Notes: generated from the sequence alone by a model not told the origin. Shown: positions 25,101 to 36,621, counted from the stretch's first letter. The stretch is 64,000 nucleotides of DNA from Liolophura sinensis (GCF_032854445.1 NC_088301.1:3720001-3784000); one strand, 5' to 3'. Numbers and translations are program-made.

Positions 25101-28100
25101 CCATCAATAAACATTCCATTCAACCAAGTAAATAAATTCCCCAAATTGAAAACAGACAGAAAACCCCTACATTTACCTTGAGGTAGTCAAATTGAGCACA
25201 AGGGTTTCCCACCAAAAACCTCAACAAGACAGAAAACCCCTTTATTTACCTTGAGCTGAGGTAGTACGACTATCACATAGTCTCTGTAACCATCAAATTG
25301 AGCACAAGGGTTTCCCACCAGAAACCTCAACAAGACAGAAAACCCCTTTATTTACCTTGAGCTGAGGTAGTGCGACTATCACATAGTCTTCGTAACCATC
25401 AAATTGAGCACAAGGGTTTCCCACCAAAAACCTCAACAAGACAGAAAACCCCTTTATTTACCTTGAGCTGAGGTAGTGTGACTATCACATAGTCTCTGTA
25501 ACCATCAAACTGAGCACAAGGGTTTCCCACCAGAAACCTAAACAAGACAAAAAAAATACCACATTTGAATGACTGAGATAATTAAACTGACAGATAAATT
25601 TACTTAATGGGTGTTTAATACTGTACCGAAGAATATTTCACAATTATGATGATGATCAGCTTTACAGGAGAAGGAAATCCCCTCATATCAGTTGTTACCT
25701 GACAAACCTCCCGGCCTACATGTATGGTCACACCTGAACAACAACATACATGTACCTGACACAGCCCCTTTTTAACTTCTAAAAGATAAATGCACAGGAT
25801 AAATTTTGCCTTATTTTGCACTGTTCTTCTAGGAGAAATCTGCCATCATTATTTTCATGGCAACAGACTTTACTGAATAGCTCCACATGCTCAGAGACTC
25901 TGCACATTCTACTGCGCAAAAATTAACTTTAATCTGCCAATTCATAGCTGACATGGTTTCAATGGCAACAGACATCACAGAGGGAATCACCAATCTGCAA
26001 TTAAAACACCAAGGTAATGCATCAACAAATACCAGACATGTGTCGAATAACCAATTTGCCAATCATGGTACACTACTGTCACTTACAACTCTCGCAAATG
26101 ACACAACTCCTTCAAGTTCTTGATACTGCTGATTTCTCCCACAAAGTTTACCGTCAGATCTAATTTCTTTAAAGACTCACAACCTGGAAATAGATACAGC
26201 ATAAAATTTACACCAAAGGAACATTAAAATTATAAACCAAAACTGGTGCAGTCAATTTCACCATCAAGTCAAAAAAAAAAAAAAAAAAAAAAAAAAAAAC
26301 AGGTCAAGATACTAAATATCTTAAAAATAGAAGTTTAAACTCATATACACAAACTTTTATTGCCGCAAAATTGCAATTATCACTACACCTGTAAATGCGA
26401 TTTTACATAAACGTTTAAGACAGACTTTTCTAGAAAATGTATCAGAATACAAAAACCATACACATACTTTATTGTATTCCACCAACACTTACCTTCCAAA
26501 TTTTCAATTCTTTCCACATTATTCAAGGCCATGTTGAGATATTCTAGCTTCTTTAATCGACCTACATTCTCTGCGGTAAAAAAAAAGACTTTATTTCTCT
26601 ATAAACGTAATAAATAGTTTCTGACAAGCAATTTTTCGTGAATATGAGTAAGATAATCCGTTTGCAGAGAAACTCAAACCCCTTGCTAAAAACACACCTG
26701 GCTTATGTATCATAATTTAGGAGTGTCTTTCTGGTTCACAAGAAGATAAAGCCAGTGCAAATATATCAAGCAGTTGATGAAACTAATTCCTATGTCTTTG
26801 TTTACGGTTACTTTCTATTAGCATTTTACTGTTCTGGACAAACAAAATGTTATGTTTTGTAAGGGTATAACAATAACACAGAATAAGTGTAACTATATAC
26901 TGAAAATTGTACGGAGTATACAACTATATCTGAAGATGTCCTGAGTATGCAAACGTTGAGGAATTAAGAAAGCTTTATCACTCATCAACATACCAATTTG
27001 GGGTATCAGGTTGCTTTGTAAATACAAAATCTTCAACTCTCGACACCACTTGTCCAAGTGTTCTATCCTGCAAACCAAAGGGAACAAAACCTTATCCATG
27101 GGGGTTTATGCTAAATGTTGTTTTGCCAGACACTCATCATTCTACTGTATCAGAACCTATCTAAAGCTTCATGGTACAACTTGTGTCAACATTCAATAAA
27201 CAAAATTTTGGAAAAGTTTGTGCCACTCCTCTCACAATAACTAAAATGTCTCTCTGCTTTACCCATTCTTCTGCTCTTTCTTTTTCCAATCCTTAATGCT
27301 TCTCATGAAAGCCAACAACTCCAGATAAGGAGACCATTTATAATTAAATATAAAGGTTTTTGTAAATTCATGTAATGCACAACTATACCATTGCATGTAT
27401 CAAACTTTCTTTTTCATAAAATCTGTGACTCAAAAGTATTCAGAGAGCATATTAAATCCCTATGTGTCAGCGCTGGATACTCACCTCTCCACATCCTGCT
27501 GATGTAATGAGACTTCCTCTAGTGTGGACAGCTCACAATTGTTGTGCTCAGCTCGCTTTCTGATAAGGTCCTCTGTAACTATTCAGACAAAGATTAAATT
27601 ATTCCAGTGATCACTGATGTGTGCTCTACTCCATATCACTTTATTTACAGTTATTTATTTGATTGGTGTTTTATGCAAAGAAAACAAGAACATTTCACTC
27701 ATACAAATGTGACCACCATTTGGCGGGAGGAAGCCGGGCAGAACCTGCGGGAAACCCACGACCATCTGCAGGTTGTTCCCAGACCCTTCCATGTATGGCC
27801 AGAGAGGAAGCGACCGCTCCTGCACTTCATTTATACTATCATGACTGTTATGGTCACTGCCAAATGTATAAAACATTGTGCTTTATCATTTGTATGTCTA
27901 CTGCTATACTGAAGTTTTCAGTCAGGTTATTGGTTGATGAAATCAGAGTGCCTGGAATAAACCACGTGACCTAAACAATTACCTGACAAAGCTCCTAACT
28001 TAATGCTACAACAAAACCAGCAGGAGATGGATTCAATCACACAAAGTCACTGGTTGACTGGTTCGCACTTGAACCGAGCCAGCGCTTTATGCCATATTAC

Positions 28101-29016
28101 AGACTCAAAGCATAATACTTGAAATGCAATTTGAAAGTAATTTCTTGAGGACTGTATTTTTTTTTATTTATTTGATTGGTGTTTTACCCCATACTCAAGA
28201 ATATTTCACTTATATGATGGCAACAAGCCTTTGGGTGGGAGGAAACTGGGCAGAACTCATGGGAAACCTAAGACTATCCGCAGGTTGCTGGAAGACCTTC
28301 CCACGTACAACCGGACAGGAGGAAAAAAACAATCCACAAAACCAAAATGTCAAAAGACTCCAGCATATTTATTTCATATACATGTACATCATCCATGCAA
28401 TTTGTTGTTTACTGCAACTATCAAACATCTTCCAACTAGGTGTATTCTTCTATGTTTACGCCATCATTAAAATATGTTAATTAGGGGTAATTGGAGTCCC
28501 TCTTTTATTGGGCTTTTGGTGTTTCCCTACCAACAGGCACTTTTTTCTGATAGGGTCTGGTTACCCCCAACAAAGAATTTTTAATGATGGCATTATAAAG
28601 ATGTAGTCTAACTGTTTCCGTTTCAGTTGTCATGCCTGTTTAGTGCCAGTTAGCCATGTTGACACATTTCTAAAATGTTCATCTTAATTTTAGCTACATG
28701 GTCAGTTACATGCATTTATCTCCAGATTCAAGAACGATTTTGAATTACAGAAAAACCTTATCCTTATTGTAATGCTGGAATTACTTCGTCCAGTGAGTAG
28801 ACAATCAGTTGTACCATAACCCTTTCAGGAAGACAAAGCTGACTGTTTCGACTGAATGAGTATAAAACCATGACGTTGGACAATCATATAATCATAAACC
28901 GTAAATGAGAAGAAAAAAAATATCAAACACGCGATCCGCATTTTAGAAGTTGAATCGCTTGTTCCAAGTAACAAAATGCCGTTGAGACTGTGATCATCAT
29001 ACTTACTTCGCACCAT
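13125..29016 (-). CDS. DNAAF11: DNAAF11 (LRRC6/TILB), cytoplasmic dynein-arm assembly factor
   Basis: Needed to preassemble axonemal dynein arms for motile cilia; acts in the cytoplasm. Exons on the minus strand: 29007-29016, 27485-27578, 26994-27067, 26493-26570, 26087-26183, 25462-25537, 24984-25034, 24478-24537, 23803-23906, 21795-21887, 21389-21478, 17936-18010, 16657-16719, 15543-15611, 14723-14818, 13758-13805 (uncertain), 13125-13321. The 10-bp first exon gives MVR, joined to [16 protein letters not shown], very close to vertebrate LRRC6. LRRs follow ([31 protein letters not shown]), then the LRR cap [17 protein letters not shown], a charged coiled region, [25 protein letters not shown], a CS/p23-like domain ([28 protein letters not shown]) and the C terminus EHLEVDPT...DDPDVPPLH. 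Phases agree through exon 14. Around exons 14-16 they do not: exon 15 read in its homologous frame is one base off. Exon 6 is tandemly repeated. Confidence 0.93.
14050..14722. repeat. Minisatellite of about 45-51 bp carrying copies of the DNAAF11 exon 15 splice donor
   Basis: On the minus strand the units read roughly gtcactggccacc..ctgatcaccATGCCTAAGGTGAGTCATGA. They match the last about 33 bp of exon 15 (GTCACTGGTCACCTGCTCAT, TACAATGCCTAAG) plus the first intron bases. About 12-14 diverged units follow directly downstream of the exon. Many keep a usable GT donor after ATGCCTA. Confidence 0.85.
14990..15090. repeat. Short tandem repeat, about 19 bp x 5
   Basis: Units of ttttcaacccacaccatat lie in the intron between DNAAF11 exons 14 and 15. 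A G homopolymer of about 20 bases lies nearby at about 15272-15290. Confidence 0.8.
16203..16259. repeat. Perfect inverted repeat, 21-bp arms, 15-bp loop
   Basis: The left arm 16203-16223 (ctgggtgtgaaattttaaccc) is the exact reverse complement of 16239-16259. It lies in the intron between DNAAF11 exons 13 and 14. A partial direct copy of the left arm (gggtgtgaaaccc) lies just upstream at about 16191. Confidence 0.9.
18305..18556 (-). mobile_element. SINE family 1, near full length
   Basis: It runs from the tail domain (tttatttatttatttgattg) to the tRNA-like head (complement of cactggcgtgtcaaccccgc and cggccacagaggccc). It lies in DNAAF11 intron 11, in the gene's sense orientation. Confidence 0.9.
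18955..19052. repeat. Tandem repeat, 22 bp x 4
   Basis: The unit is gtaggcctacgaatgttact, alternating with a gcctgcg variant, immediately upstream of the tyrosine-recombinase remnant. Confidence 0.8.
19140..20917 (+). pseudogene. Crypton-type tyrosine recombinase gene (KIAA1958/ZMYM/QRICH1-like domain), decayed
   Basis: Three coding pieces lie on the plus strand, opposite to DNAAF11. Piece 1 (to about 19389) has an acidic stretch and [14 protein letters not shown], resembling the family's N-terminal signature. Piece 2 (19687-20058) has [38 protein letters not shown] and [18 protein letters not shown], the core-binding helices of the family. Piece 3 (about 20541-20917) has the catalytic HxxR ([11 protein letters not shown]) and TGHRSV-like motif (ITGHRSV). 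Donor and acceptor sites bound the pieces. The phase between pieces 2 and 3 disagrees and the central catalytic part, with the first Arg, is absent. The position of the nucleophilic Tyr, expected a few residues after GHRS, is Cys (codon 20783-20785). Recombinase activity is therefore not expected. It could be a domesticated derivative rather than plain junk. Confidence 0.78.
21150..21191. repeat. Inverted repeat, 13-bp arms
   Basis: tgggttgggtgtc at 21150-21162 pairs with gacacccaaccca at 21179-21191. It is a possible hairpin about 230 bp beyond the recombinase remnant, in DNAAF11 intron 11. Confidence 0.75.
22005..23165. repeat. Minisatellite, 35 bp, about 33 copies, acceptor-like on the plus strand
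   Basis: The unit is ttgttacagctgaggatgta followed by tgttccttcccctcc. Each unit carries a pyrimidine tract followed by TTACAG, which looks like a 3' splice site on the plus strand, antisense to DNAAF11. It fills most of DNAAF11 intron 9. Variants form multi-unit blocks. Confidence 0.97.
23352..23520. repeat. Tandem repeat, 15 bp (ctaactcaacacaag), about 11 copies
   Basis: Regular 15-bp units with ctaact/ctatct variants. The 15-bp period gives an open TQHKL-repeat frame that I do not regard as coding. It lies in DNAAF11 intron 9. Confidence 0.95.
24575..24895 (-). mobile_element. Old SINE, diverged
   Basis: A tail-domain relic (ttacatcttactcaaaaag), a middle relic (gaggaaacctgacagtccaa) and a tRNA-head relic on the minus strand (B-box region aggttcaatcctggtgttgg) remain. 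It lies in DNAAF11 intron 7. Confidence 0.5.
25177..25537 (-). repeat. DNAAF11: Tandem array of DNAAF11 exon 6: three full copies and one shortened copy
   Basis: In transcript order the copies are 25462-25537, 25356-25431, 25250-25325 (76 bp each) and 25177-25219 (43 bp, with a 33-bp in-frame internal loss). Each is flanked by AG and GT. The intervening introns are exactly 30 bp and almost identical (gtaaataaaggggttttctg...ttgag). All copies encode the LRR cap [13 protein letters not shown], with small differences: [24 protein letters not shown] and [12 protein letters not shown]. Both 76 and 43 leave the same phase, so any single copy fits, while including two would shift the frame. Confidence 0.95.
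26270..26299. repeat. Poly(A) tract
   Basis: About 30 A residues in a DNAAF11 intron; low complexity. Confidence 0.95.
27643..27815 (-). mobile_element. SINE family 1, head truncated
   Basis: Tail domain (ttatttgattggtgttttat) and body (ggaagccgggcagaacctgc, ccagagaggaagc), ending before the tRNA-like head. It lies in DNAAF11 intron 1. Confidence 0.85.
28158..28330 (-). mobile_element. SINE family 1, head truncated
   Basis: ttatttatttgattggtgtt, then a diverged body ending near accggacaggagg. It lies in DNAAF11 intron 1. Confidence 0.85.
28457..28595. mobile_element. MITE-like element with about 35-bp imperfect terminal inverted repeats
   Basis: The left end gccatcattaaaatatgtta...ggggtaa matches the reverse complement of the right end ttacccccaacaaagaattt...aatgatggc. 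The element is about 140 bp and non-coding. I could not fix the target-site duplication. It lies in DNAAF11 intron 1. Confidence 0.6.
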
Positions 29017-29029
29017 CTTTACGACATGA

Positions 29030-30529
29030 AAGACGTTTTTTAACAGCTAGTTTTTCTGCTGTTTTGGTGAAATAGGCATCATACTTGTTCAAGCACGCGG
29101 TTTGTTTACAGCACGTAGTTACGTACCTTCTAACTAACGAGAGTTCCACTAAGGGAGGTAACTACGTCACTACGCGTAAATTGCATACTACATGCATGTA
29201 ATGCATATTTTTTCTTAGAAAGTCAATACTGACAAGAAGCATGTTCTCATTCCACATTTTATTTATATGAAATGATCACACAACATTCAAGGTAGAAAAT
29301 TCCCCTTACAACAGAGAAATAAAGATGTCCAATTTCGGCTCTGATTACACAAATAAATGCTTTTATATGTACATGCGCTTTATCCTTTGAATTACATAAA
29401 AAAAAGTGCAACTAAGTATAACAGTGGTGTACACCATATGCCACCAATGTCACTATATACCGGTACTTTTTTATCCCCCAAATATGTGAATTACAACACA
29501 CATGTAGGGATGTACTGGAAACTCATCACTAAACATGGAGGTTAATGCACAATCAAGGTCTTAATCTGTATTGGGTCTGCTGGCTGTTCCAACAACCATA
29601 CTACCTCATTACCACTTCTGATTAGCACTGACTTTGAAATGTGAAACAAGACAAGCTGGTAAAACTTAGATCTGCTTTGTAGCAGGCACAGGTAAAATGT
29701 CAAGTATATAAATCAAGTCAGTCTTGAGTGTCTGTGTCTGCACAGATCAGTAGCTTGTTCAATCACTCAGTAAATCACTGAGCACTCAGTTCAATCACTC
29801 AGTATCACCAGCTACATACCAACATAAAACATTATCACGAAGTATTTACATTATTTACACATTATATTCATATCATCCCTTCTTTTGACTCTGAATAAAA
29901 GAAATTTCTCATACACGGAAATATATCAAAATAATCATACTGAAAAAGACTGATGCTAAATTTTGCCATACATCAAATGCAATTGAACAATTAATTTCTG
30001 CATGCATGGACAAAATTCCAGGCAGCAGTTTTGAAAATAAGGAGAAAACATGCATGTTTGGTGTCTCTTGTGTTGCTAAAGAAATACACATACAACCCTA
30101 TGCAAAAATACTCATTGCAAAAACTGTTTCATACATTTTCTGTTTATAGTTGAGAAAACAGCTTTGCTTTCAATTCTCTTCTTAGGTACATTAAACTACC
30201 ATTAAATTAAACAGATATAAAATTAAGCAATATCCTCTACATGGCTAAAATTATAAACACTCTTCAGAGCAAATGAGACATGCATGTACATGTGTAGATA
30301 TACAAAATCATGATCAGTTGCCCCTGGGAAAGAACTGAACAGCTGATCATTATCAACAATTTATCTAAATACATGGGTTTCATTCCATGCCACATAAGCC
30401 AAGTACATGTACATGTACAAGCTACATAGCCCTCAAATATGAATAGTGTCTGCCGAATCGAGGAGATGTTCAGCCTAAGGATAGTGATGAGTGATATCAG
30501 GTGCGTAGATAACACAAAATGTCATATAA
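29030..30529. other. Upstream flank of DNAAF11, no gene recognised
   Basis: The 150 bp upstream of the DNAAF11 start holds tacgtacc and ctacgtcactacgcg-like motifs but no TATA box. The rest is AT-rich and shows no coding signal. Confidence 0.4.
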
Positions 30530-30728
30530 ACCGATTTATTTATCTGATTGGTGTTTTACATCAGACTCCAGAACACCTCCCGTACACAACCCCAGCCAGC
30601 ATTATGATGGGAGGAAACTGAGCAGAGCCCATTACCATCTGCAGGTTGCTAGCATGCCTTCCCATGTAGGACCGGACAGGAAGCCAGTGTGGGGGGAACT
30701 CATACTTATCACTACGCCACAGTGGCCC
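30530..30728 (-). mobile_element. SINE family 1
   Basis: tttatttatctgattggtgt, gccagcattatgatgggagg, then a shortened head (acgccacagtggcccc). Confidence 0.8.
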
Positions 30729-31119
30729 CTATTTTATAATAAAACTGACATTGAAAAATATCACAAACAGCAACAATATTCACCAAGAACAAATTTAGAA
30801 CTATATTAAGCCTTCCTATTCTGTCCATGTAAAACGTTTTTCTTCAAGGCATATCTTTTCAATAAACAAAACATATTGAGCACTGGTAAAACATCAGTTC
30901 ACTCAATGCTACATACCTCAAATTATTCAAACACATCATTTTTAGCTACATGTATAGGTATGACCACTGTTCGAAATTTTTGACATACACACATTTTAAA
31001 AAACTGAAAAACATCATCTTGATTACGGCAAAACAAAACACTGTTTGTTTCTTCAAACTGGTATAATCATGAGGGATAATTACATTATGACTTAAAACAT
31101 GAAATTCGCAACTCATAAC

Positions 31120-31660
31120 AACCTGGACTGCTTTGGTTAGAGCTTCTGTCTCAAAGTCAGGAGACCCAGCACCAAACCCAGGTCAGGTCATACCAAAGAC
31201 TTTAAAAATGTTACTTGTTGCTGCCTCACTTGGTGCTCAGCACTAAGAGGTTAGAGCAAGGAAACAGGACAGGTTGGTTCAGTGTCAGAATAATGTGAAT
31301 GAGTGGGGTGTTATGTATGGTGTCTTCGGCATGATACTTCAGTAGTGACAGCCTTTGTCGGCATCGACTCGCCCTGCCACAAGAGTGAGTGCGTGCTTGG
31401 GGTTTAATGTCGTACCCTGCCACAAGAGTGAGTGAGTGTTTGGGGTTTAACGTCGTACCCCGCCACAAGAGCGAGTGAGCGCTTGGGGTTTAACATCGTA
31501 CCCCGCCACAAGAGTGAGTGAGTGCTTGGGGTTTAACATCGTACCCCGCCACAAGATGCAGTGTATGTACACACTGACACACCTAATGACATTGTCATAT
31601 GACTGAAAAATTGTTTTGTATGACGTTAAACCTCAAGCATTTATTCATTCATTCACAACA
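31120..31660 (+). mobile_element. SINE family 3 with an internal 43-bp tandem expansion
   Basis: The plus-strand head is tRNA-like (tttggttagagcttctgtct, B-box-like caccaaacccaggtca). The body (tgctgcctcacttggtgctc, ggtgtcttcggcatgatact) is followed by about four copies of agtgagtgagtgcttggggt + ttaacgtcgtaccccgccac at 31375-31560. The tail is gacgttaaacctcaagc + attcattc. An antisense relative lies at 45738-46040. Confidence 0.65.
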
Positions 31661-33219
31661 ACCTTCATATTAACACTACTAATATCTCGATTTTGTATTT
31701 GTTCATTTACATGACAGGTGTTTTATGCTGCACACAAGCATATTTTACTTAGGATTTTGATAGAAGTTTTTATTTTTCTCTCAATGTTAGTTTCTTTAAA
31801 TACACTTTTCTTTAGCCAGAATGAAAAAAAAAAATTCCAATCAACTAACGTTTTTATGTTTAAGAATTTCTTTAAGGATGGACTGACATGAAACCTATTC
31901 AATCATTTGACTATACCAAAACCTATTCAATCATTTGACTGTACCATCAGAAGTTAAGGCCCTGCCAAGGGCTTTGTCAAAGGATTAGTTTCCAGATTGG
32001 TTATTAATTCATAATTAGCTACCCCTGTATATATTGTTAAATTGAGCGTCAAAAAATTTTGGAAAAAAGTACAGTAATCCGAGTAATATGGCATTAAAAC
32101 CATTAGATAATGAGGCTGGGTTTATGCATTTTTTCCGCCAACACTCAGCAGTCACCGCCACATGACTTCATACAAGTTCAACCTTTTCCAGCTGTCTGAG
32201 CTTCGCCATTTAGTTCAAGAAGTCATCAAGAAGTCATGACCAGGGTTGAAATACTGGTTGTTCATTAAAATTACTCATCAAAGGTGTGAAAACAAGTGAC
32301 ATCTCCTTGAATACTGCTCAGGGTATGTGAGAAAGCAATCTTACACAGTGATAATCCATCCCCCATTGTTTTAATCTCTGATCCAGATAATAAGGCGACA
32401 CCGCAGGAAACAGAAGAGAATTAAAGCCATCCTTCATAATACCTGTTTGACTTGCTTGAGTAATTCCAGCCATATAATAAATAGAAAAATTAAACAGTTG
32501 TAAGAACTTTTTTTTCAGCACTGCCTTGATTAAATGCACGAAAATTAATTCCCGGGAACCCACTTTTGAAGTAAATCCACCCAAGGAATAGAATAATATT
32601 CATTGTGAAGCAGACAGAAGGAAAAGACAGTAAATATTAAATCTGATATACACATGAAATGTGGACCTACAGTGTAACACAGGATAAAGCTACAGCTTAC
32701 CAGTCCGCATTGCCAGTGCGATTGGAAATGCCTGGACAAAGATCAAATTCAACTTCTAAAAACTCAGAATCTGAAGTCTGACCAGAGAGCTCAGTGTCAT
32801 AAATAGGAACTTCAACATCATTCACTGTGGGTTCAAATTGATACGGCTATATATTTGCTTCTGTTTAGCTAGAATCCATATCAAAAATCACATCGTTTTC
32901 ATATGAATTCCCAGGTTATATACATCAGCTAGACTTGCATTGGCCATCAATGGAGATCGTCTACAGTAGTAAATCTATGGCGTTTGGTGGATTTAATGTC
33001 ATAATTAAGTTTCTCAGAGGCCCTCCTGGTAACATACTGTTAAACAGGTCATAATCTTTACACTTAGGACAAGTAGTTAAATCTGGACACTAATTCTTTT
33101 ATAAGGCTAACTGGTATGCCAAAATCATGAGTCAGTTATAGTTCTTTAAAAATATAAAGGGCATCGATCACAGATAATTCATAAACACCAGGTGAGAAAA
33201 AGACTTCTGACTACAAAGT
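31661..33219. other. No gene recognised; SINE fragment at 31690-31750
   Basis: AT-rich DNA downstream of PEX13. Apart from a diverged SINE tail (acaggtgttttatgctgcac), I see nothing I can name. It may contain PEX13 3' UTR. Confidence 0.4.
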
Positions 33220-36200
33220 TCACTCCCCTGTTTGCCGTTCCAAGAACTCTCCTGCCTCTAATTCTGAGGTCTCCGAGACATACGGGATGCTGTCGTCCAC
33301 AGGATTGGAAGAATTTGCAAATGCAGTGTCCAACACTTCTCCAGTTCCTAAATCATCCATCTGATTGGATGGGGCTTGTGCATGTTTGGTGTCACCATGA
33401 CAACAAGGCTTATCTTCCTGGCCATGGTTGACAGCTTGAGAAGAAAGCAATGACTGGTCAGTTGGAACAGGAACACCTGGTTGAGGACCAGTCACAGGCA
33501 TCTGGTATTTTCTGCCCCGCCTCTTTCCCAGGATCTTTACGTAATTGGCTGGCACATAGCCAACTTTCTGCCCATCAATACTGGCCAACAACCATCCCTT
33601 AACTCTGGGCTGTTGTTCTGCAATGAAGCAAATGTACAAACATGTAAATACCGATAAGCTAATTATCAATTTGATGGATAACGTAAACATCAGGCAACAC
33701 ATATTAGTGCAAGAAAGGAAGAGTAGACTGAGGACGATGATCTTAATTGAAAATAATCACACCTGACAAAATCCCAGTGAAGTGAAGATGTAGGTAAGAC
33801 TATAGATGAATTTGAAAAGGAAACCTCATTTTTTTTTTCCTTCCTTTGTTTTTCGCTTTATTTCCTAGCACAAGTACAACTGCTCCTATAATTTTGAATT
33901 AGGTAATTTGTCCCTAATAGAGTTAACAGTCCAGGCAAATTTATGTATATATTCGACGACTGCTGGCCAATTATGATAGGAGGAGACTGAGCAGAGCCCT
34001 GGGGAAACCCACGACTATCCCATATAGACCCTCCCATGTTCGATCAGAGAGGAAGCCAGCTTGAGCTGGACTTCAGCTCAGGGACAGTATTGAGGAGAGG
34101 TGAGTCACTGCGCTGGAACTGTTCTGCTGGAGGCCTCTTTCAGCCTCCAAGCAAATGATAAGGTATTAAGACAAACAGAATCAATATGAGATGTAATTAC
34201 AGACATATTAAACTGAGGGAGCCAACATTCAGAGAACCTTTACCTCTTGGGGCAACAATGATTTTGTCTCCCTGTTTGAAAGAGAGCTCTTCATTTCCAT
34301 CCCCGGTGAAGGTAAATTCTGCCTGAGCCACCACATGATCCTCTTCTCCCACAGCCCACTCTGCAGCACCTGGTGACAATGTCAGGAAAGATTTAAGTCA
34401 ACATTTTCACTAACAACAAACCCCGTCTGCAGCCTTTCAGGATAAACTCTGTTTGCAGATAACCTCCTGCATGCCCAGTATGATTAAACCAGTCACCAAA
34501 CTCTTATTTTATACTGTCTGTGCAAATTCTGCAAAGCACAAGTCCATTTTGTTATCTCTTGACATAGTACTTCAGATAAACACACACCAGATAATTTCTG
34601 ACTGACTCATGAAAACAGAACAATTATGTCTCATAATGTGACTTCACAAATCACCCATTCCGCTGATCTCTCAGATTATATGACAAAAATAGGCAATGGC
34701 AAATAGGGACGGGCTAGAGTTTTAGATGGCTGTTCTCTTCTTTCACAAAAAATAGTAAGGGTAAGCCTTGATAAATTAACATGGACATTAAACTAGTTGT
34801 CTTGAGTTTTCTGTGTTGTCAGCGTCCAAAAAAAACAGAAAAAGAATGTTCCAATCATAACGGTCTCTCTTTTTCTCATCAAATTCCATGGTACACAATC
34901 TGATCTAGCTTTAAGTATACTGGCATATAATTTGTTTGGTGTTTACTGTCATGTTTCATCCTAGTTGCGAAAATTGGGAATTGGGGTAATGGTACACCCA
35001 AGAAGTTTTCACTTATATGACAGTGGTGAGGTTTAAAGTATGGGTGGAGTAAACCAGAATGCCCGGATTAAACCAGCCACATGCGTCAGTTATACTGTAC
35101 CTTCGCAGCAGAGAATTATAACAATCACCTGTCACCATAATGAGTCTTTTGGGGAAAAAAAGCTGTTCTGCACCACGTAAGTTATTCTGCACAAGGTTCA
35201 CTGTTGCTGCTTACATCATAATAAGAACTCGGTGTGTATGGGACAGAATGGCACATGTAACACCTCATCCAACAACTTTCCAGAACCTACACTGAAACTG
35301 AGAATTACGGATCATCCATAACGTTACTGAGATGTCCGCAGCCTCTAGCACAGGCATGTCACAGGACAATGGCTTTTACATTGCTTCACCTTTTTCCCAT
35401 AACCTTGTAATGTTTCAATTCCACAAAATCACTATAGTTTAAAATAAATTCTCATTACCTTCTGAAGGCGAGCTGGTTATTGAGGAGACAAGTTTCCAGA
35501 TCATCCAAGGACCACCTAGTATTATCCCAAAAAACATGAGAATAGGCCAGTTGGTCTTGGACTTTTTGTTAACGGTAGCTGATGCCATGGCCTCGTCAGC
35601 CGCCTGCAGCCAGGCGTCTTCTGCATATCCTGCAGGGCGCAGTCGCAGAAACACCAGCAGTTTCCTGAAGAGGTATCGCAGGGTGCGGACAAATGCCAGT
35701 GCTGAGAGCACCTGGGCAAAATGTGTTTTCATCCTGGTGAAGTTATCAGCTACCCCTAGCACGGCCCTGAAGGAATTGTACACAGCCTGGTAGGTGGAGT
35801 CTAACATCATGCTGACAGATGTCACTGCCTGAACTATGTTTTCAATCGACTGGAAGGCTGGGCGGGAACTCTCTTCTGCGATCCTAACAAAGCTGTTTGG
35901 TGGTTCAGGTCCCATACCAGGCCTGCTGTATCCACCATAGCCTATCCCCGAATATCCGTAACCACCATATCCTCCATACATGCCTCCATAGCCTCCCCCG
36001 TAGCCAAAACTGTTGTAGCCAAGCCCGGAGTAGCCTGGTCTGTAGGCGGAGCCTGCTGTGGCCTGCAGGGAGGGGCGTGTGGGGATAGGTGGTGGAGCTT
36101 GTGCATCAACTCTCACCCCAGGACCCCCTCTCCCTCCATCCTGACAACACAGTGGAAGATTGCTAAAAAACAAAAAGAAATAAGACTTTCAAACCTGGCC

Positions 36201-36621
36201 AAAAAACATACAGTTATCCACTGCCGTCAATGAAAAATTTCAACTTAGTGTTATTTTGACCTGACCAGAATACGTCTCTGACACTAACAAATCTTATGTT
36301 TGCCACATGTCACGTATCCCCGTGTTTTCCTAAAGCTGTTTAATGACAGTTAAGTATATCACATCGAAGAATTTATGTCCCATTTATTATTTGCGTGCAT
36401 TATGTCACGAAAGTTGCACCCTCGATAACCTTACGAAGTAAATCACATTCCCAAACAAACCTCTCGCATACACCCAAAAATACCAGTGTTTTAGTCAGCA
36501 AAACATCGTTCCCGACTCAGGAAAGTTAAGACACCTACCTTGACATGGCATTACTTTGGGTCTGGCTGACAGTCTGCTGATTTACGCCAACCCTTTCCCA
36601 AGGTTTGATAGGCGCCGACAT
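33220..36621 (-). CDS. PEX13: PEX13, peroxisomal docking-complex membrane protein with SH3 domain
   Basis: PEX13 is part of the peroxisomal import pore and binds PEX14 and PEX5. Four exons keep phase throughout: 36539-36621, 35459-36162, 34244-34369, 33220-33617, giving 436 residues. The N terminus MSAPIKPWERVGVN has the family's KPWE. Residues about 45-90 are Gly/Tyr-rich (YGGGYGGMYGGYGGYGYSG), as in other PEX13 proteins. The conserved core follows (ESSRPAFQSIENIVQAV, YNSFRAVLGVADNF). A hydrophobic segment WPILMFFGIILGGPWMIWKL matches the membrane span before the SH3. The SH3 domain (about 270-340) is split between exons 3 and 4: EEDHVVAQAEFTF...LSFKQGD | KGWLLASIDGQKVGYVPANY. A Ser/Pro-rich tail of about 95 residues follows KILGKRRGRK. 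I see no defect. Confidence 0.96.
33951..34137 (-). mobile_element. SINE family 1, tail truncated
   Basis: Body (gaggagactgagcagagccc, tgtt..gatcagagaggaagcc) and head relic (gctggaggcctctttcag). It lies in PEX13 intron 3. Confidence 0.7.

Noticed and set aside
28825-29016. 63-codon reading of DNAAF11 exon 1 into the intron (MVRSKYDD...)
   Set aside because: The GTAAGT donor after ten coding bases and the exact homology of exon 2 (ITEDL) show that splicing, not readthrough, is used.
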